Notes: generated by a model not told the origin, from the letters alone. Positions 8,866 through 16,592 are shown, counted from the first letter of the stretch. The stretch is 64,000 bases of DNA from Labedaea rhizosphaerae (GCF_004362825.1 NZ_SNXZ01000002.1:1-64000), one strand, 5' to 3'. Numbers and translations: made by a program.

Positions 8866-9302
8866 TGCGTTCCGAACGGGAGGACCTGCTCGAATTCTCC
8901 GACTACGCCTGGAACCGGCTGCGTGAACGCGTCGACGGCATGACCGACGACGAGTACTTCTGGGAACCGGGCGTCACCACGATGGTCTGGCGGATCACGC
9001 ACGTGCGAGACATGCTCGCCGAGGAACGCAACTTCACCTGGCTCGGCGTGCCAGTGCCGGCCGATCGGCCGACCGGCTCACCGACCTCGGCGGCCGACGC
9101 TCTGGCGGAACTGGCTGAGGCGTATGCGTTGTGGCGCAAGGCATTGGCCGACACCGGCGACTTGTCGGCGCCGATCGGCCGGATCGCCGGGCCGTTCGGA
9201 GATTCGACGCGGCGCGCCTTCGTGCACCACATTCTCGACGAACTCATCCACCACGGCGCGGAGATCGCCCTATTGCGCGACCTCTACGAGGCGGGCCAGT
9301 AA
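8865..9302 (+). CDS. DinB-like protein (DUF664/mycothiol-transferase superfamily)
   Basis: A 145-residue four-helix-bundle protein of the DinB/YfiT superfamily, members of which are often metal-binding, and in actinobacteria some are thiol S-transferases. The likely metal histidines are spread as ITHVRDML near residue 46 and VHHILDELIHHGAE near residues 121-135, the pattern seen in this family. It starts in the TGATG overlap with the XdhC-like gene, so the two are probably co-translated. Proximity to a mycothiol-dependent dehydrogenase makes a thiol-linked role attractive but unproven. Its last 19 bp overlap the 3' end of the convergent membrane-protein gene. Confidence 0.78.
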   Translation: MRSEREDLLEFSDYAWNRLRERVDGMTDDEYFWEPGVTTMVWRITHVRDMLAEERNFTWLGVPVPADRPTGSPTSAADALAELAEAYALWRKALADTGDLSAPIGRIAGPFGDSTRRAFVHHILDELIHHGAEIALLRDLYEAGQ

Positions 9303-9946
9303 ATCTTGGCCATCGGCTTCTCCGGCTGCTTCGGCTTCTCCGACTGGGCCGCTCGCGCCCGCCGGCGCGGACTGGCCACAAGCCGGCACAGCAGCCGATC
9401 GACGACCACCAAGCCGGCCAGCACCGCGGCCACCCCGAACGTGCCGAAGGCATGACGCAGTTCGTTGTTGTACAGGAGACTGTTGGCGAACGAGATCGTC
9501 CAGAGGTGCACCCGGTCCCGCGCTGTGCGCTTGGCGGAGCTGCCACGGATCAACCTGCGCATGGTCATGACCGGGATCGCGACGAAAGTCAGGCTGAGGC
9601 GTTGCAGCAGCAGCTGGTGCCAGGGTGCGCCTTGCTCGCGGAGGTCGGCCAGCCACGCGCGCCGCTCCTCCTGTTCTTCCTCCCTGGTCAGCCCGGGAGG
9701 TGTCGGCCGAACCATCTTCTCCGGCCAGAGAAGCGCGAGCACCAAGACCGGCGTACCCACGATCATCCAGAGGGCGCCCACGACCTCCCAGAAGTCGTGA
9801 CCGACTCTGTTCCCGTTGACCAGGTCACTGATGGTCTCGACCACAATCGGGATGAAATGGACGACGGTCGTCAGCACGGCGGCGAGAACAATCGCCGCCG
9901 TCCAGAAGTGCCCGGCGGTGGTCCCGCGGACCGGTCGCTTCGGCAT
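9284..9946 (-). CDS. PadR-linked membrane protein B
   Basis: A 220-residue protein with two hydrophobic segments near the N-terminus (roughly residues 12-35 and 50-75), a charged central block, and one or two more hydrophobic stretches before a basic, Lys/Pro-rich C-terminus. The centre contains ERRAWLADLREQGAPWHQ, followed by QRLSLTFVA and PVM, and is nearly identical to a block in the preceding gene product. The two are therefore tandem paralogues. The ATG at 9946 is preferred because it lies one base after the upstream stop (TGACATG). Function unknown; position behind a PadR repressor suggests a stress-responsive membrane system. The 3' end overlaps the convergent DinB-like gene by 19 bp. 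Confidence 0.7.
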   Translation of the reverse strand: MPKRPVRGTTAGHFWTAAIVLAAVLTTVVHFIPIVVETISDLVNGNRVGHDFWEVVGALWMIVGTPVLVLALLWPEKMVRPTPPGLTREEEQEERRAWLADLREQGAPWHQLLLQRLSLTFVAIPVMTMRRLIRGSSAKRTARDRVHLWTISFANSLLYNNELRHAFGTFGVAAVLAGLVVVDRLLCRLVASPRRRARAAQSEKPKQPEKPMAKIYWPAS

Positions 9947-9947
9947 G

Positions 9948-10544
9948 TCAAGCCGCACCTTGCTGAGCCTTGCGCCGTTCACGGCGGCCGATGATCAAGC
10001 AGGCGACCAGGTCGACGAGCAGGACGGCGGCCAGAGTGCCCACTACCGACCACGGGTCGGGGAAGCCGTCCCGGATGGCGAACGTCACCATGACCGCGAT
10101 CACGGTGATCGCGAAGGAGTGCACGCGCCGCCTTGGTGTCCAGGGGACCGTGTGGGATCGCAATCCCCTGCGCACAGCCATGACCGGAGCCGCGACGAAA
10201 GTCAGGCTGAGACGTTGCACCAAGCGCTGATGCCATGGTGCGCCCTGCTCGCGGAGGTCAGCCAGCCACGCGCGCCGCTCCTCCAGCTCGTCCTCCCGGG
10301 TCGGCGGTCGGGAGACCTTCGCTCTGCGGGAATCGAGGATCGCCACCACGGAGAGCAGCACCATGGCGAGCACTCCGACGACCGCCACCAGCGCGAGCAC
10401 GACCTCGCCGACGCCATGGCCGGCGCCCAGGTCACCGACCGTGTCGATGACCTGCGACAACGAGTTGACGACCAACATGATGACGCACATCACCGCCGCG
10501 TCGAAGATGAGGTAGCCCCAGCCTGGGGTTTCACGTCTCTTCAC
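9948..10544 (-). CDS. PadR-linked membrane protein A
   Basis: A 198-residue membrane protein, paralogous to its downstream neighbour. Two N-terminal hydrophobic segments (about residues 12-35 and 45-68) precede a cytoplasmic block with the shared ERRAWLADLREQGAPWHQ and QRLSLTFVA motifs (about residues 88-120). Two more hydrophobic segments follow (about 140-160 and 165-185), then a basic tail. Its ATG overlaps the padR stop by four bases (ATGA). PadR-type repressors commonly control membrane or transporter genes located directly downstream, and this arrangement fits. I could not assign it to a named family. Confidence 0.72.
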   Translation of the reverse strand: MKRRETPGWGYLIFDAAVMCVIMLVVNSLSQVIDTVGDLGAGHGVGEVVLALVAVVGVLAMVLLSVVAILDSRRAKVSRPPTREDELEERRAWLADLREQGAPWHQRLVQRLSLTFVAAPVMAVRRGLRSHTVPWTPRRRVHSFAITVIAVMVTFAIRDGFPDPWSVVGTLAAVLLVDLVACLIIGRRERRKAQQGAA

Positions 10545-10873
10545 GACTGTGCCGTCCTCGGGCGCAGGGCCGCGCGGGCGCCGGACGCGCTCGCGGCGGC
10601 GACGGCTCGGCGGGCGGCGAGTTCACCGTCCTTGGTCAGGCGGTGGTAGCGGCGGCGCGGCCGCCCCTGGTCCTCGTGGTCTTCGGGGTCTTCCCACGCG
10701 CTCGTGGTCCAGCCCGCCTCCTGCAGCCGCGCCAGGATCGGGTGCAAGGTGCCCGTCTTGAGGCCCGTCGCGCGGGCGATGGCCAGGCCGTAGTGCGCCT
10801 GGTCCGGTTCCTCGATCATGACCGACAGCACCGCCACGGTCTGCGGTGTCATCCTGAGCTTTCCCACTGCCAC
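10541..10873 (-). CDS. PadR-family transcriptional regulator
   Basis: A 110-residue winged-helix protein of the compact PadR subfamily 2. The wing region is clear: HYGLAIARATGLKTGTLHPILARLQEAG is the recognition-helix segment (in two parts here), followed by an acidic insert, GRPRRRYHRLTKDG, and a short C-terminal helix. A GTG at 10873 is used; a GTG two codons later is also possible. It is first in a three-gene operon with two membrane paralogues. Two perfect palindromes sit immediately upstream, so autorepression is likely. The short C-terminal domain implies dimerisation through a single helix. Confidence 0.88.
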   Translation of the reverse strand: MAVGKLRMTPQTVAVLSVMIEEPDQAHYGLAIARATGLKTGTLHPILARLQEAGWTTSAWEDPEDHEDQGRPRRRYHRLTKDGELAARRAVAAASASGARAALRPRTAQS

Positions 10874-10881
10874 GCGCCGAA

Positions 10882-10897
10882 CTCTACCTAGGTAGAG
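10882..10897. promoter_or_regulatory. PadR operator 1 (perfect 16-bp palindrome)
   Basis: CTCTACCTAGGTAGAG is a perfect palindrome nine bases upstream of the padR start. The core CTACCTAGGTAG recurs 23 bp away (centre to centre), about two helical turns, so both sites would face the same side of the DNA. Confidence 0.75.
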
Positions 10898-10906
10898 CCG
10901 CTATGT

Positions 10907-10918
10907 CTACCTAGGTAG
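10907..10918. promoter_or_regulatory. PadR operator 2 (perfect 12-bp palindrome)
   Basis: A second exact copy of CTACCTAGGTAG. It contains the TAG stop codon of the upstream amidohydrolase gene, so the operator and the end of that gene are physically the same bases. Confidence 0.72.
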
Positions 10919-12350
10919 TGTGCGTGTCCGCGCTGCGGAAGTCGGTGTACTGGTACGGGTTGTCGAGGACCTTGGCATCGGGGACGTCCGGGTGCATGCC
11001 CTGCTGCCACGCCTCCTCGCCCATCTCGGCACGCAGGTAGGACACCGTGTCCTCGACGGCGCGGCGGGCGGCGGCCAGGTCGGCGTCGACCAGCCGGTGC
11101 TCGTGTTTCACCACGCGCCCGTTCACCAGGACCGTGTGCACGTCGCCGCGCTGGGCCTGGAAAACCACGTGCCCATAAGGGTTCAGCACGGGGAACGACA
11201 CCGGGGACGCGTCGTTCTTGATCAGCACGACGTCCGCCTTGGCCCCTGGCTCCAGCCGGCCGAGGTCGGCGTCGCGGCCGATGGCGTGCGCGCCGCCGCG
11301 GGTGGCCCAGTGCACGACCTGCTCGGCCCGCAGGCCCGCGTGCGTGACGGTGTCGCCCTTGGCGTGCGCCTCAAGGTGTTCGCGCGAGCGGTCGGCGCCG
11401 AGCGTGGAACGCATCGCGGAGAACAGGTCACCACTCCACCAGACGCTGGTGTCCATGGACAGCGACACCGGGATGTCGTGCGCGCGCACGGCCCAGGTGG
11501 GCGGGTAGCCCTGCCCGGCGCTCTGCTCGCTCTCGGTCGACACCGAGATCGAACCGCCGGTCGCCGCGATCCGCTGGTAGGAGTCCGTGGACAGCGACGC
11601 CGCGTGCACGTAGACGGTCTCGGGGGTCATGAACCCGTTGTCGTACATGAGTTTGATGCTCGCGTCGCTCGTCGCGCCCCAGACGCCCGCGTGCGTGGTG
11701 ACCGCGACGCCCAGCTCGCGCGCGACCTCGAAGGCGGCCTTCTCGGGGAACTCCGGGTCGCCGGTCACGTCGAACGCCAGCTGGAAGCCGAGCAGATCGT
11801 CGCCGGTGATCCGCCTGCGCACGAAGTCGCGGAACTCCGGCGCCGCTGTCCATTCGGCAGGCGACTGCTGGATGTTGCCGTAGGCCAGCACGAACCGGCC
11901 GGGCACCGACTGCAACGCGTCGACCGCGGCGTCGCCGTGCTCGGAGGTCTGCAGGCCGTGCGACCAGTCGACGACCGTGGTGACGCCCGCGTCCAGCGCC
12001 TCCCACGCGGCGAGCACGTTGCCCGCGTGGATGTCCCGCGGCCGGAACCGCTTGCCGTGTTCGAGGTAGTACCAGACGAAGTACTGGGTCAGCGTCCAGT
12101 CGGCGCCGTAGCCACGCATCGCGGTCTGCCACATGTGCCGGTGCGTGTCGATCAGACCGGGCAGGACGATGCCGCCGGTCGCGTCGATCTCGGCGGCGCC
12201 GTCGGGTGCGGGCAGGTTCGGACCCACGGCACTGATCTTGTCCTCGACCACCAGCACGTCGGTGTCGGCGAGCACGGGGTGCCCGTCGGTCATCGGGAGC
12301 ACCGTCCCGTGGCGCAAGACCACCGGCCCACCGGGCTCGATCCGCTCCAT
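10911..12350 (-). CDS. Amidohydrolase / aminohydrolase family protein (AtzA/TrzN/SsnA-like)
   Basis: A 479-residue metal-dependent hydrolase of the amidohydrolase superfamily subtype that includes cytosine or guanine deaminases and triazine hydrolases. The N-terminal beta-sandwich leads to GLIDTHRHMWQ (metal ligands about His70 and His72), later THAG with a third His, and SMDTSVWW with the catalytic Asp. The C-terminal sandwich contains LEPGAKADVVLI and VLVNGRVV. The ATG at 12350 has AGGAGG six bases upstream; an earlier in-frame ATG at 12413 lacks one. It is divergent from an IclR regulator and shares with the CoA-transferase operon a CGGAC-N4-GTCCG operator, so it probably supplies or processes the substrate of that pathway. 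The actual substrate cannot be read from sequence. Confidence 0.88.
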   Translation of the reverse strand: MERIEPGGPVVLRHGTVLPMTDGHPVLADTDVLVVEDKISAVGPNLPAPDGAAEIDATGGIVLPGLIDTHRHMWQTAMRGYGADWTLTQYFVWYYLEHGKRFRPRDIHAGNVLAAWEALDAGVTTVVDWSHGLQTSEHGDAAVDALQSVPGRFVLAYGNIQQSPAEWTAAPEFRDFVRRRITGDDLLGFQLAFDVTGDPEFPEKAAFEVARELGVAVTTHAGVWGATSDASIKLMYDNGFMTPETVYVHAASLSTDSYQRIAATGGSISVSTESEQSAGQGYPPTWAVRAHDIPVSLSMDTSVWWSGDLFSAMRSTLGADRSREHLEAHAKGDTVTHAGLRAEQVVHWATRGGAHAIGRDADLGRLEPGAKADVVLIKNDASPVSFPVLNPYGHVVFQAQRGDVHTVLVNGRVVKHEHRLVDADLAAARRAVEDTVSYLRAEMGEEAWQQGMHPDVPDAKVLDNPYQYTDFRSADTHTT

Positions 12351-12368
12351 CGCCGACCTCCTGCATTT

Positions 12369-12382
12369 CGGACGCTCGTCCG
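12369..12382. promoter_or_regulatory. Candidate IclR operator, copy 1 (CGGAC-N4-GTCCG)
   Basis: A perfect inverted repeat, CGGAC GCTC GTCCG, between the divergent amidohydrolase (start 12350) and IclR gene (start 12461). The same arms and the same four-base spacing recur at 13303-13316, ahead of the CoA-transferase gene. Confidence 0.65.
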
Positions 12383-12460
12383 CTGTGCGGTCGTTGCTAC
12401 TCTGATCAGCCACCGGCCGGATGTCAATGGACCACCGGCCCCGATCGGCCAGGAGTGACG

Positions 12461-13264
12461 ATGCCCCGGGACGGCGCGGGACCCGACTTCATCGAGGCGC
12501 TCGCCCGCGGCCTCGAGGTGATCACCGCGTTCACGCCCGGACGGCCGGTGATGACGCTGGCCGAGGTGGCCGGCGCGACCGGGCTGGCCCGGCCGACCGC
12601 GCGGAGGATCCTGCTCACCCTGGCCGAGCTCGGCTACGTGCGCACCGACGGCACCGGCTACGCCCTGACACCACGGGTGCTCGACCTCGGCGTCGCCTAT
12701 GTGCGCTCGCAGGGCTTGTGGGAGGTGGCGCGCCCGTACATGGAGAGGCTTTCCGCCCGCACGAACGAGTCGTGCTCGATCGCGCAGCTCGACGGGTCCG
12801 ACATCGTCTACGTCGCGCGGGTCGCGGTACCCAAGATCGTCGCGCTCGCCGTCCAGATCGGCACGCGTTTCCCCGCCCTGCAGACGTCGCTGGGCAAGGT
12901 GCTGCTCGCCGCGATGTCCTCCGCCGAGGTGGACGCCGTGCTGGCGCAGCCGACCCGGTCCGGGCTCGAACCACGCTGGCGGCCCGACAAGGCCGAGCGC
13001 GACGCCGAACTGCGCGAGGTGCGGGCCCGTGGCTGGGCGCTCACCGACCAGCAGCTGGCGCTGGGCATCCGCTCGGTGGCCGCACCGATCCGCGACGGCG
13101 ACGGCACGGTGATCGCCGCGCTCAACGTCAACACCCACGCCGCCGAGACGACGACCGAACACCTCGTCGAGCACCACCTGCCGTTGCTCCTGCAGGCCGC
13201 GGGCGACATCAGCGCCGACTTCGCCCGGCTGACGACGGTGCCGCACACGACCCGCGCGTCCTGA
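12461..13264 (+). CDS. IclR-family transcriptional regulator (PcaR/PobR-like)
   Basis: A 267-residue IclR protein. N-terminal winged HTH: MTLAEVAGATGLARPTARR followed by ILLTLAELGYV (about residues 28-58). The C-terminal effector domain runs from about residue 80 and includes SLGKVLLAA and GWALTDQQLALGIRSVAAPI, the pattern of aromatic-acid-sensing members such as PcaR, PcaU and PobR. The ATG at 12461 has AGGAG five bases upstream. It lies between the amidohydrolase and the CoA-transferase operon, and both flanking promoters carry CGGAC-N4-GTCCG, so it is the natural regulator of the whole locus. Whether it activates or represses is unknown; PcaR-type members usually activate with ligand. Confidence 0.92.
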   Translation: MPRDGAGPDFIEALARGLEVITAFTPGRPVMTLAEVAGATGLARPTARRILLTLAELGYVRTDGTGYALTPRVLDLGVAYVRSQGLWEVARPYMERLSARTNESCSIAQLDGSDIVYVARVAVPKIVALAVQIGTRFPALQTSLGKVLLAAMSSAEVDAVLAQPTRSGLEPRWRPDKAERDAELREVRARGWALTDQQLALGIRSVAAPIRDGDGTVIAALNVNTHAAETTTEHLVEHHLPLLLQAAGDISADFARLTTVPHTTRAS

Positions 13265-13302
13265 CCTTCCGCACGACGCCGCCGCGTGCCACACTCGATC
13301 GG

Positions 13303-13316
13303 CGGACAGATGTCCG
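13303..13316. promoter_or_regulatory. Candidate IclR operator, copy 2 (CGGAC-N4-GTCCG)
   Basis: CGGAC AGAT GTCCG, extended by one further matched base pair on each side, 24 bp before the CoA-transferase start. An additional CGGAC half-site follows shortly after. It is the same architecture as at 12369-12382. Confidence 0.65.
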
Positions 13317-13340
13317 CATCACGGACGAAGGCGAGGGCGT

Positions 13341-14510
13341 ATGACCGAACAGCAGCCCACCGGGCCACTCGGCGGGCTGCTCGTGGCCGACTTCTCCCGC
13401 ATCCTCGCCGGTCCGTACGCGACCATGCTGCTCGCCGACCTCGGCGCCGACGTGATCAAGGTCGAGGGCCCGCGCGGCGACGACACCCGCACCTGGATGC
13501 CGCCGGTGCGCGACGGCGAGTCCACGTACTACCTGGGCATCAACCGCGGCAAGCGGTCGGTCCAGCTGGACCTCGGCGACGAGCACGACCTGCGGCTGGC
13601 CCGCGAGCTCGCCCGCCGTGCCGACGTGCTGCTGGAGAACTTCCGGCCCGGCGGCCTGGATCGCTACGGCCTGGACTACGACTCGGTACGTGCGGCCAAC
13701 GAGGGCATCATCTACGCCTCGATCAGCGGCTTCGGCACCGGTGCGGGCGCCAAGGTGCCCGGCTACGACCTGATGGTCCAGGCCATGTCCGGGCTGATGA
13801 GCCTCACCGGCGACCCGGACGGCCCGCCGTACCGCGCGGGCATCTCGGTGTTCGACGTGATGGCCGGGAACCACGTGCTGATCGGCATTCTGGCCGCCTT
13901 GCGCCACCGCGACCGGACCGGCCGCGGGCAACGCGTCGAGGTGAACCTGCTGTCCTCGGCCTTGAGCGGCCTGGTGAACCACAGCTCCGCCTACGCCGCG
14001 GGCGGGGTCGTGCCGTACCGGATGGGCAACGCCCACCCGAGCGTCTTCCCCTACGAGCCGCTGCCGACCGCCGACAACGACATCATCATCGCGGCCGCCA
14101 ACGACGGGCAGTTCCGCAAGCTCTGCGACGTGCTCGGCATTCCCGAGATCGGCACCGACCCGCGCTTCGCCCGCAACGCCGACCGCACCGAGCGCCGCGA
14201 CGAGCTGCGCCCGATCCTCACCGAACAGCTGGCCAAGCGCGGCGCGGTCGAGTGGTTCGAGCTGCTGGTCGACGCCGGCGTGCCGAGCGGGCCGATCAAC
14301 ACCATCGACGGCGGCTTCGCGATGGCCGAACGCTTCGAGCTGGACCCGATCGTCGATGTCGGCGCGGGTGACCGCGTGATCCCCACGACCCGCAACCCGA
14401 TCCGGTTCTCCGAGACACCCGTGTCCTACCGGCTGGCGCCGCCACGACCCGACGAGCACGGCGCGGAACTGCGGGCCTGGCTGGAGGACGAGGATGCCAC
14501 AGATGCCTGA
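13341..14510 (+). CDS. Class III CoA-transferase (CaiB/BaiF family)
   Basis: A 389-residue family III CoA-transferase, which moves CoA between carboxylic acids through a covalent aspartyl intermediate. The first block contains DFSRILAGPYATMLLADLGADVIKVE and GDDTRTW in order, then NRGKRSV. The nucleophilic aspartate is in the GYDLMVQAMSG motif (about Asp143), and the C-terminal swap region has AGVPSGPINT. It is the first gene of a nine-gene run and overlaps the citryl-CoA lyase-like gene by 17 bp. In this setting it probably activates a tri- or dicarboxylic ring-fission product as its CoA ester so that the next enzyme can cleave it. Confidence 0.92.
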   Translation: MTEQQPTGPLGGLLVADFSRILAGPYATMLLADLGADVIKVEGPRGDDTRTWMPPVRDGESTYYLGINRGKRSVQLDLGDEHDLRLARELARRADVLLENFRPGGLDRYGLDYDSVRAANEGIIYASISGFGTGAGAKVPGYDLMVQAMSGLMSLTGDPDGPPYRAGISVFDVMAGNHVLIGILAALRHRDRTGRGQRVEVNLLSSALSGLVNHSSAYAAGGVVPYRMGNAHPSVFPYEPLPTADNDIIIAAANDGQFRKLCDVLGIPEIGTDPRFARNADRTERRDELRPILTEQLAKRGAVEWFELLVDAGVPSGPINTIDGGFAMAERFELDPIVDVGAGDRVIPTTRNPIRFSETPVSYRLAPPRPDEHGAELRAWLEDEDATDA

Positions 14511-15300
14511 GTACCCGACGGCGCTGGGTGCGTCCACACCGGACAAGATCACGCTGCTGGGCGTGGACCTGGCCGAGGACGTGATGGGCGAGGTCGGCTT
14601 CGGCGAGCTGGCCTTCTGGCTGGCCACGCAGCGACGCCCGAGCCCCGGCGAGACAAGGGTGTTCGAGGCCGTGCTGGCCGCACTGGCCGACCACGGGTTC
14701 ACCCCGACCGCGATCACCGCGCGGCTGACCTACCTGAGCGCGCCGGACTCCGTGCAAGGGGCGCTGGCCGCGGGCCTGCTCGGCGGCGGCTCGCGGTTCC
14801 TCGGCGTCACCGAGGACGCGGGCCGGTTCCTCCACGAGGTCCTGCGCGCCACCCAGCTCCCGCTCGACGCGGCAGGCTGGGACGCCCTCGCGCTCAAAAC
14901 CGTGCGGGCCCAACGGGAAGCCGGGAAGTTCGTCCCGGGTCTGGGCCACCACGTGCACAAGCAAGGCGACCCGCGCACCCCGCGGCTGTTCCAGATCGCC
15001 CGTGAGGAGGACTGCTTCGGCCCGCACCTGGAGTTGTTCGCGGCGATCGGCCGCGTGCACCCGCAGGTGCTCGGCAAGACACTCCCGCTCAACGGCGCCG
15101 GGGTGTGCGGTGCCGCGCTCGCCGACCTCGGCCTGCCCATGGAGTTGTTGCGTGGCTTCGCGTTGCTTGCCCGCACGGCCGGGCTGATCGGCCAGCTCGC
15201 CGAGGAGCTGCGCCACCCGCTGGCCAACCAGATCTTCCTGTCGGTGGACCAGAACAACGTCTCCGTTCCCCCAGACCCCGCCGGAGGCACAGATGGCTGA
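14494..15300 (+). CDS. Citryl-CoA lyase-like protein (citrate synthase fold)
   Basis: A 268-residue compact member of the citrate synthase superfamily, annotated in actinobacteria as citryl-CoA lyase. It is much shorter than citrate synthase (about 370-430) and matches the minimal lyase form. The segment GLGHHVHKQGDPR (about residues 149-162) corresponds to the oxaloacetate-binding GHxVxKxxDPR motif of citrate synthase, and the LNGAGV region to the later active-site helix. It likely cleaves a CoA-activated tertiary hydroxy acid to a CoA thioester and an oxo-acid. It overlaps the CoA-transferase gene upstream by 17 bp and the LigB-like gene downstream by 8 bp, a tight translational chain implying shared pathway function. 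Confidence 0.82.
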   Translation: MPQMPEYPTALGASTPDKITLLGVDLAEDVMGEVGFGELAFWLATQRRPSPGETRVFEAVLAALADHGFTPTAITARLTYLSAPDSVQGALAAGLLGGGSRFLGVTEDAGRFLHEVLRATQLPLDAAGWDALALKTVRAQREAGKFVPGLGHHVHKQGDPRTPRLFQIAREEDCFGPHLELFAAIGRVHPQVLGKTLPLNGAGVCGAALADLGLPMELLRGFALLARTAGLIGQLAEELRHPLANQIFLSVDQNNVSVPPDPAGGTDG

Positions 15301-16156
15301 AGTGGTCGCGGTGATCGCGTCGACCCACCACCCCTTCTACTACCGGGCGAGCACGTCCACCGGCGCGGACCGGCCACCGTTCGCCGACGAGTGGGTGCGC
15401 AAGGTCGAGGCGTTCCGCGAGACCCTGACCAAGGCGAACCCGGACGTGCTGGTGATGGTCGGCTCCGATCACTTCCACCAGTTGTGGCTGGACAACATGC
15501 CGCAGTTCCTGATCGGCAAGGCGCCGTTCTACGACGCCAACTGGTACAACGAGGAACGCGAGTTCGGCCTGCCTCGCATGACCGTGCGCGGGCAGGAGGA
15601 CCTGTCCGCGTACGTGCTGCGTGAGGGGCTCGACGCGGGCTTCGACCTGGCGTTCTCCAACGAGCTGCGGATCGACCACTCGATCACCTGCCCGATCATC
15701 ACCCTGCGCCCGCAGAACGACCTGCCGATCGTGCCGGTCTACACCAACATCTTCGCTCCCCCGCTGCCGCAACCCAAGCGCTTCGTCCAACTGGGACAGA
15801 CGATCCGCGAGCTGGTCGAGTCGTGGCCCTCGCAGCAGCGGGTGGCGATCATCGGCACCGGCCACCTGTCGCTGGAACTCGGCGGGCCGCGCCAGTTCGG
15901 CCCGCACGGCCCCGACCCGGAGTTCGACCGGCGGGCCGTGGAGTGGATCGCCACCGGCGACCTGGACGGGTGCCTGCGCGAGGTGACGCTGGACAGCCTG
16001 CACGCGCCCGGCAACGCCACCCACGGCTTCATGGACTTCATGCTGATGATGGGGGTGGCCGGGGAGGGCCGCAAGGCCGACTACGTGGACACCTACGACC
16101 TCTTCCACACCATGGAGGCCTACTTCACCTGGTACCCGAACGGCGGTGCACCGTGA
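15293..16156 (+). CDS. Class III extradiol dioxygenase, catalytic (LigB-like) subunit
   Basis: A 287-residue protein of the LigB/MEMO superfamily: a non-haem Fe(II) enzyme that opens an ortho-dihydroxylated ring adjacent to the diol. Signature pieces are the N-terminal STHHPFYY (His12, His13 as metal or acid-base residues), VMVGSDHFHQ (about residues 57-66), DHSITCPI and GTGHLSLELGG. The start has GGAGG eight bases upstream. The substrate class (protocatechuate, gallate or a related dihydroxy-aromatic acid) cannot be fixed. A LigA-like gene follows, so a heteromeric enzyme is expected. It is embedded between a citryl-CoA lyase-like gene and a dehydrogenase. Confidence 0.9.
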   Translation: MAEVVAVIASTHHPFYYRASTSTGADRPPFADEWVRKVEAFRETLTKANPDVLVMVGSDHFHQLWLDNMPQFLIGKAPFYDANWYNEEREFGLPRMTVRGQEDLSAYVLREGLDAGFDLAFSNELRIDHSITCPIITLRPQNDLPIVPVYTNIFAPPLPQPKRFVQLGQTIRELVESWPSQQRVAIIGTGHLSLELGGPRQFGPHGPDPEFDRRAVEWIATGDLDGCLREVTLDSLHAPGNATHGFMDFMLMMGVAGEGRKADYVDTYDLFHTMEAYFTWYPNGGAP

Positions 16157-16229
16157 GCGAGCTTGCGAGCGAACCAAGGACACTGCGAGCCGGCGAATGC
16201 CGGCCCCGCGCCTCAGCGAGGGGGCGGGG
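16157..16229. repeat. REP-like palindromic element between ligB- and ligA-like genes
   Basis: A 73-bp spacer with several small symmetrical units: GCGAGC repeated as GCGAGCTTGCGAGC, a hairpin GCCGGC-GAAT-GCCGGC at 16189-16204, and a CGCCTC-AGC-GAGGGG half-hairpin further on. It interrupts an otherwise overlapping operon. It resembles short repetitive extragenic palindromes of actinomycete genomes, but I see only this one copy in the window. Confidence 0.45.
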
Positions 16230-16592
16230 ATGAGCAAGTACCTGGTGAACAAGTTCCTGTTCACCGTCGACCGCGACCCGGAACTGGTCGAGCGCTACCG
16301 CGAGGATCCACAAGGGACGGTCGCGTGGTGGGAGGCGGAGCACGCCAACCGCATCCTCAACTGCCACACCGGTGAGTCCTCGACGTGGCTGGCGTTCGAC
16401 GACACCGAGCGAGCGGCGCTCGCCGGGCACGACTACCCGGCCCTGTTCGCCCTCGGCGCGCACCCGTTCCTCACCCTGACGTTGTTCATCGCGATGTTCG
16501 AGCGCGACCACGACGAACCGCTCGGCTTCCAGCTCGAGTACGCCCGCCGCCTCGCCCACGAATCGCTCCCCTACCCGGACATCGCGACCTGA
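16230..16592 (+). CDS. LigA-like small subunit of an extradiol dioxygenase
   Basis: A 120-residue all-helical protein similar to the alpha (LigA) subunit of protocatechuate 4,5-dioxygenase, which lids the active site of the LigB subunit. The segment FDDTERAALAGHDYPALFALGAH (in two parts, about residues 52-78) carries the family's helix and the loop that approaches the active site. The ATG at 16230 follows a G-rich stretch that can act as ribosome site; a longer reading frame from 16146 would run through the palindromic element and is rejected. It ends in a TGATG overlap with the dehydrogenase gene. Pairing with the LigB-like gene supports a two-subunit enzyme. Confidence 0.78.
   Translation: MSKYLVNKFLFTVDRDPELVERYREDPQGTVAWWEAEHANRILNCHTGESSTWLAFDDTERAALAGHDYPALFALGAHPFLTLTLFIAMFERDHDEPLGFQLEYARRLAHESLPYPDIAT

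Noticed and set aside
16146-16229. Longer N-terminus for the LigA-like protein
   Set aside because: The added residues derive from the palindromic element and are not LigA-like; the ATG at 16230 gives the normal protein.
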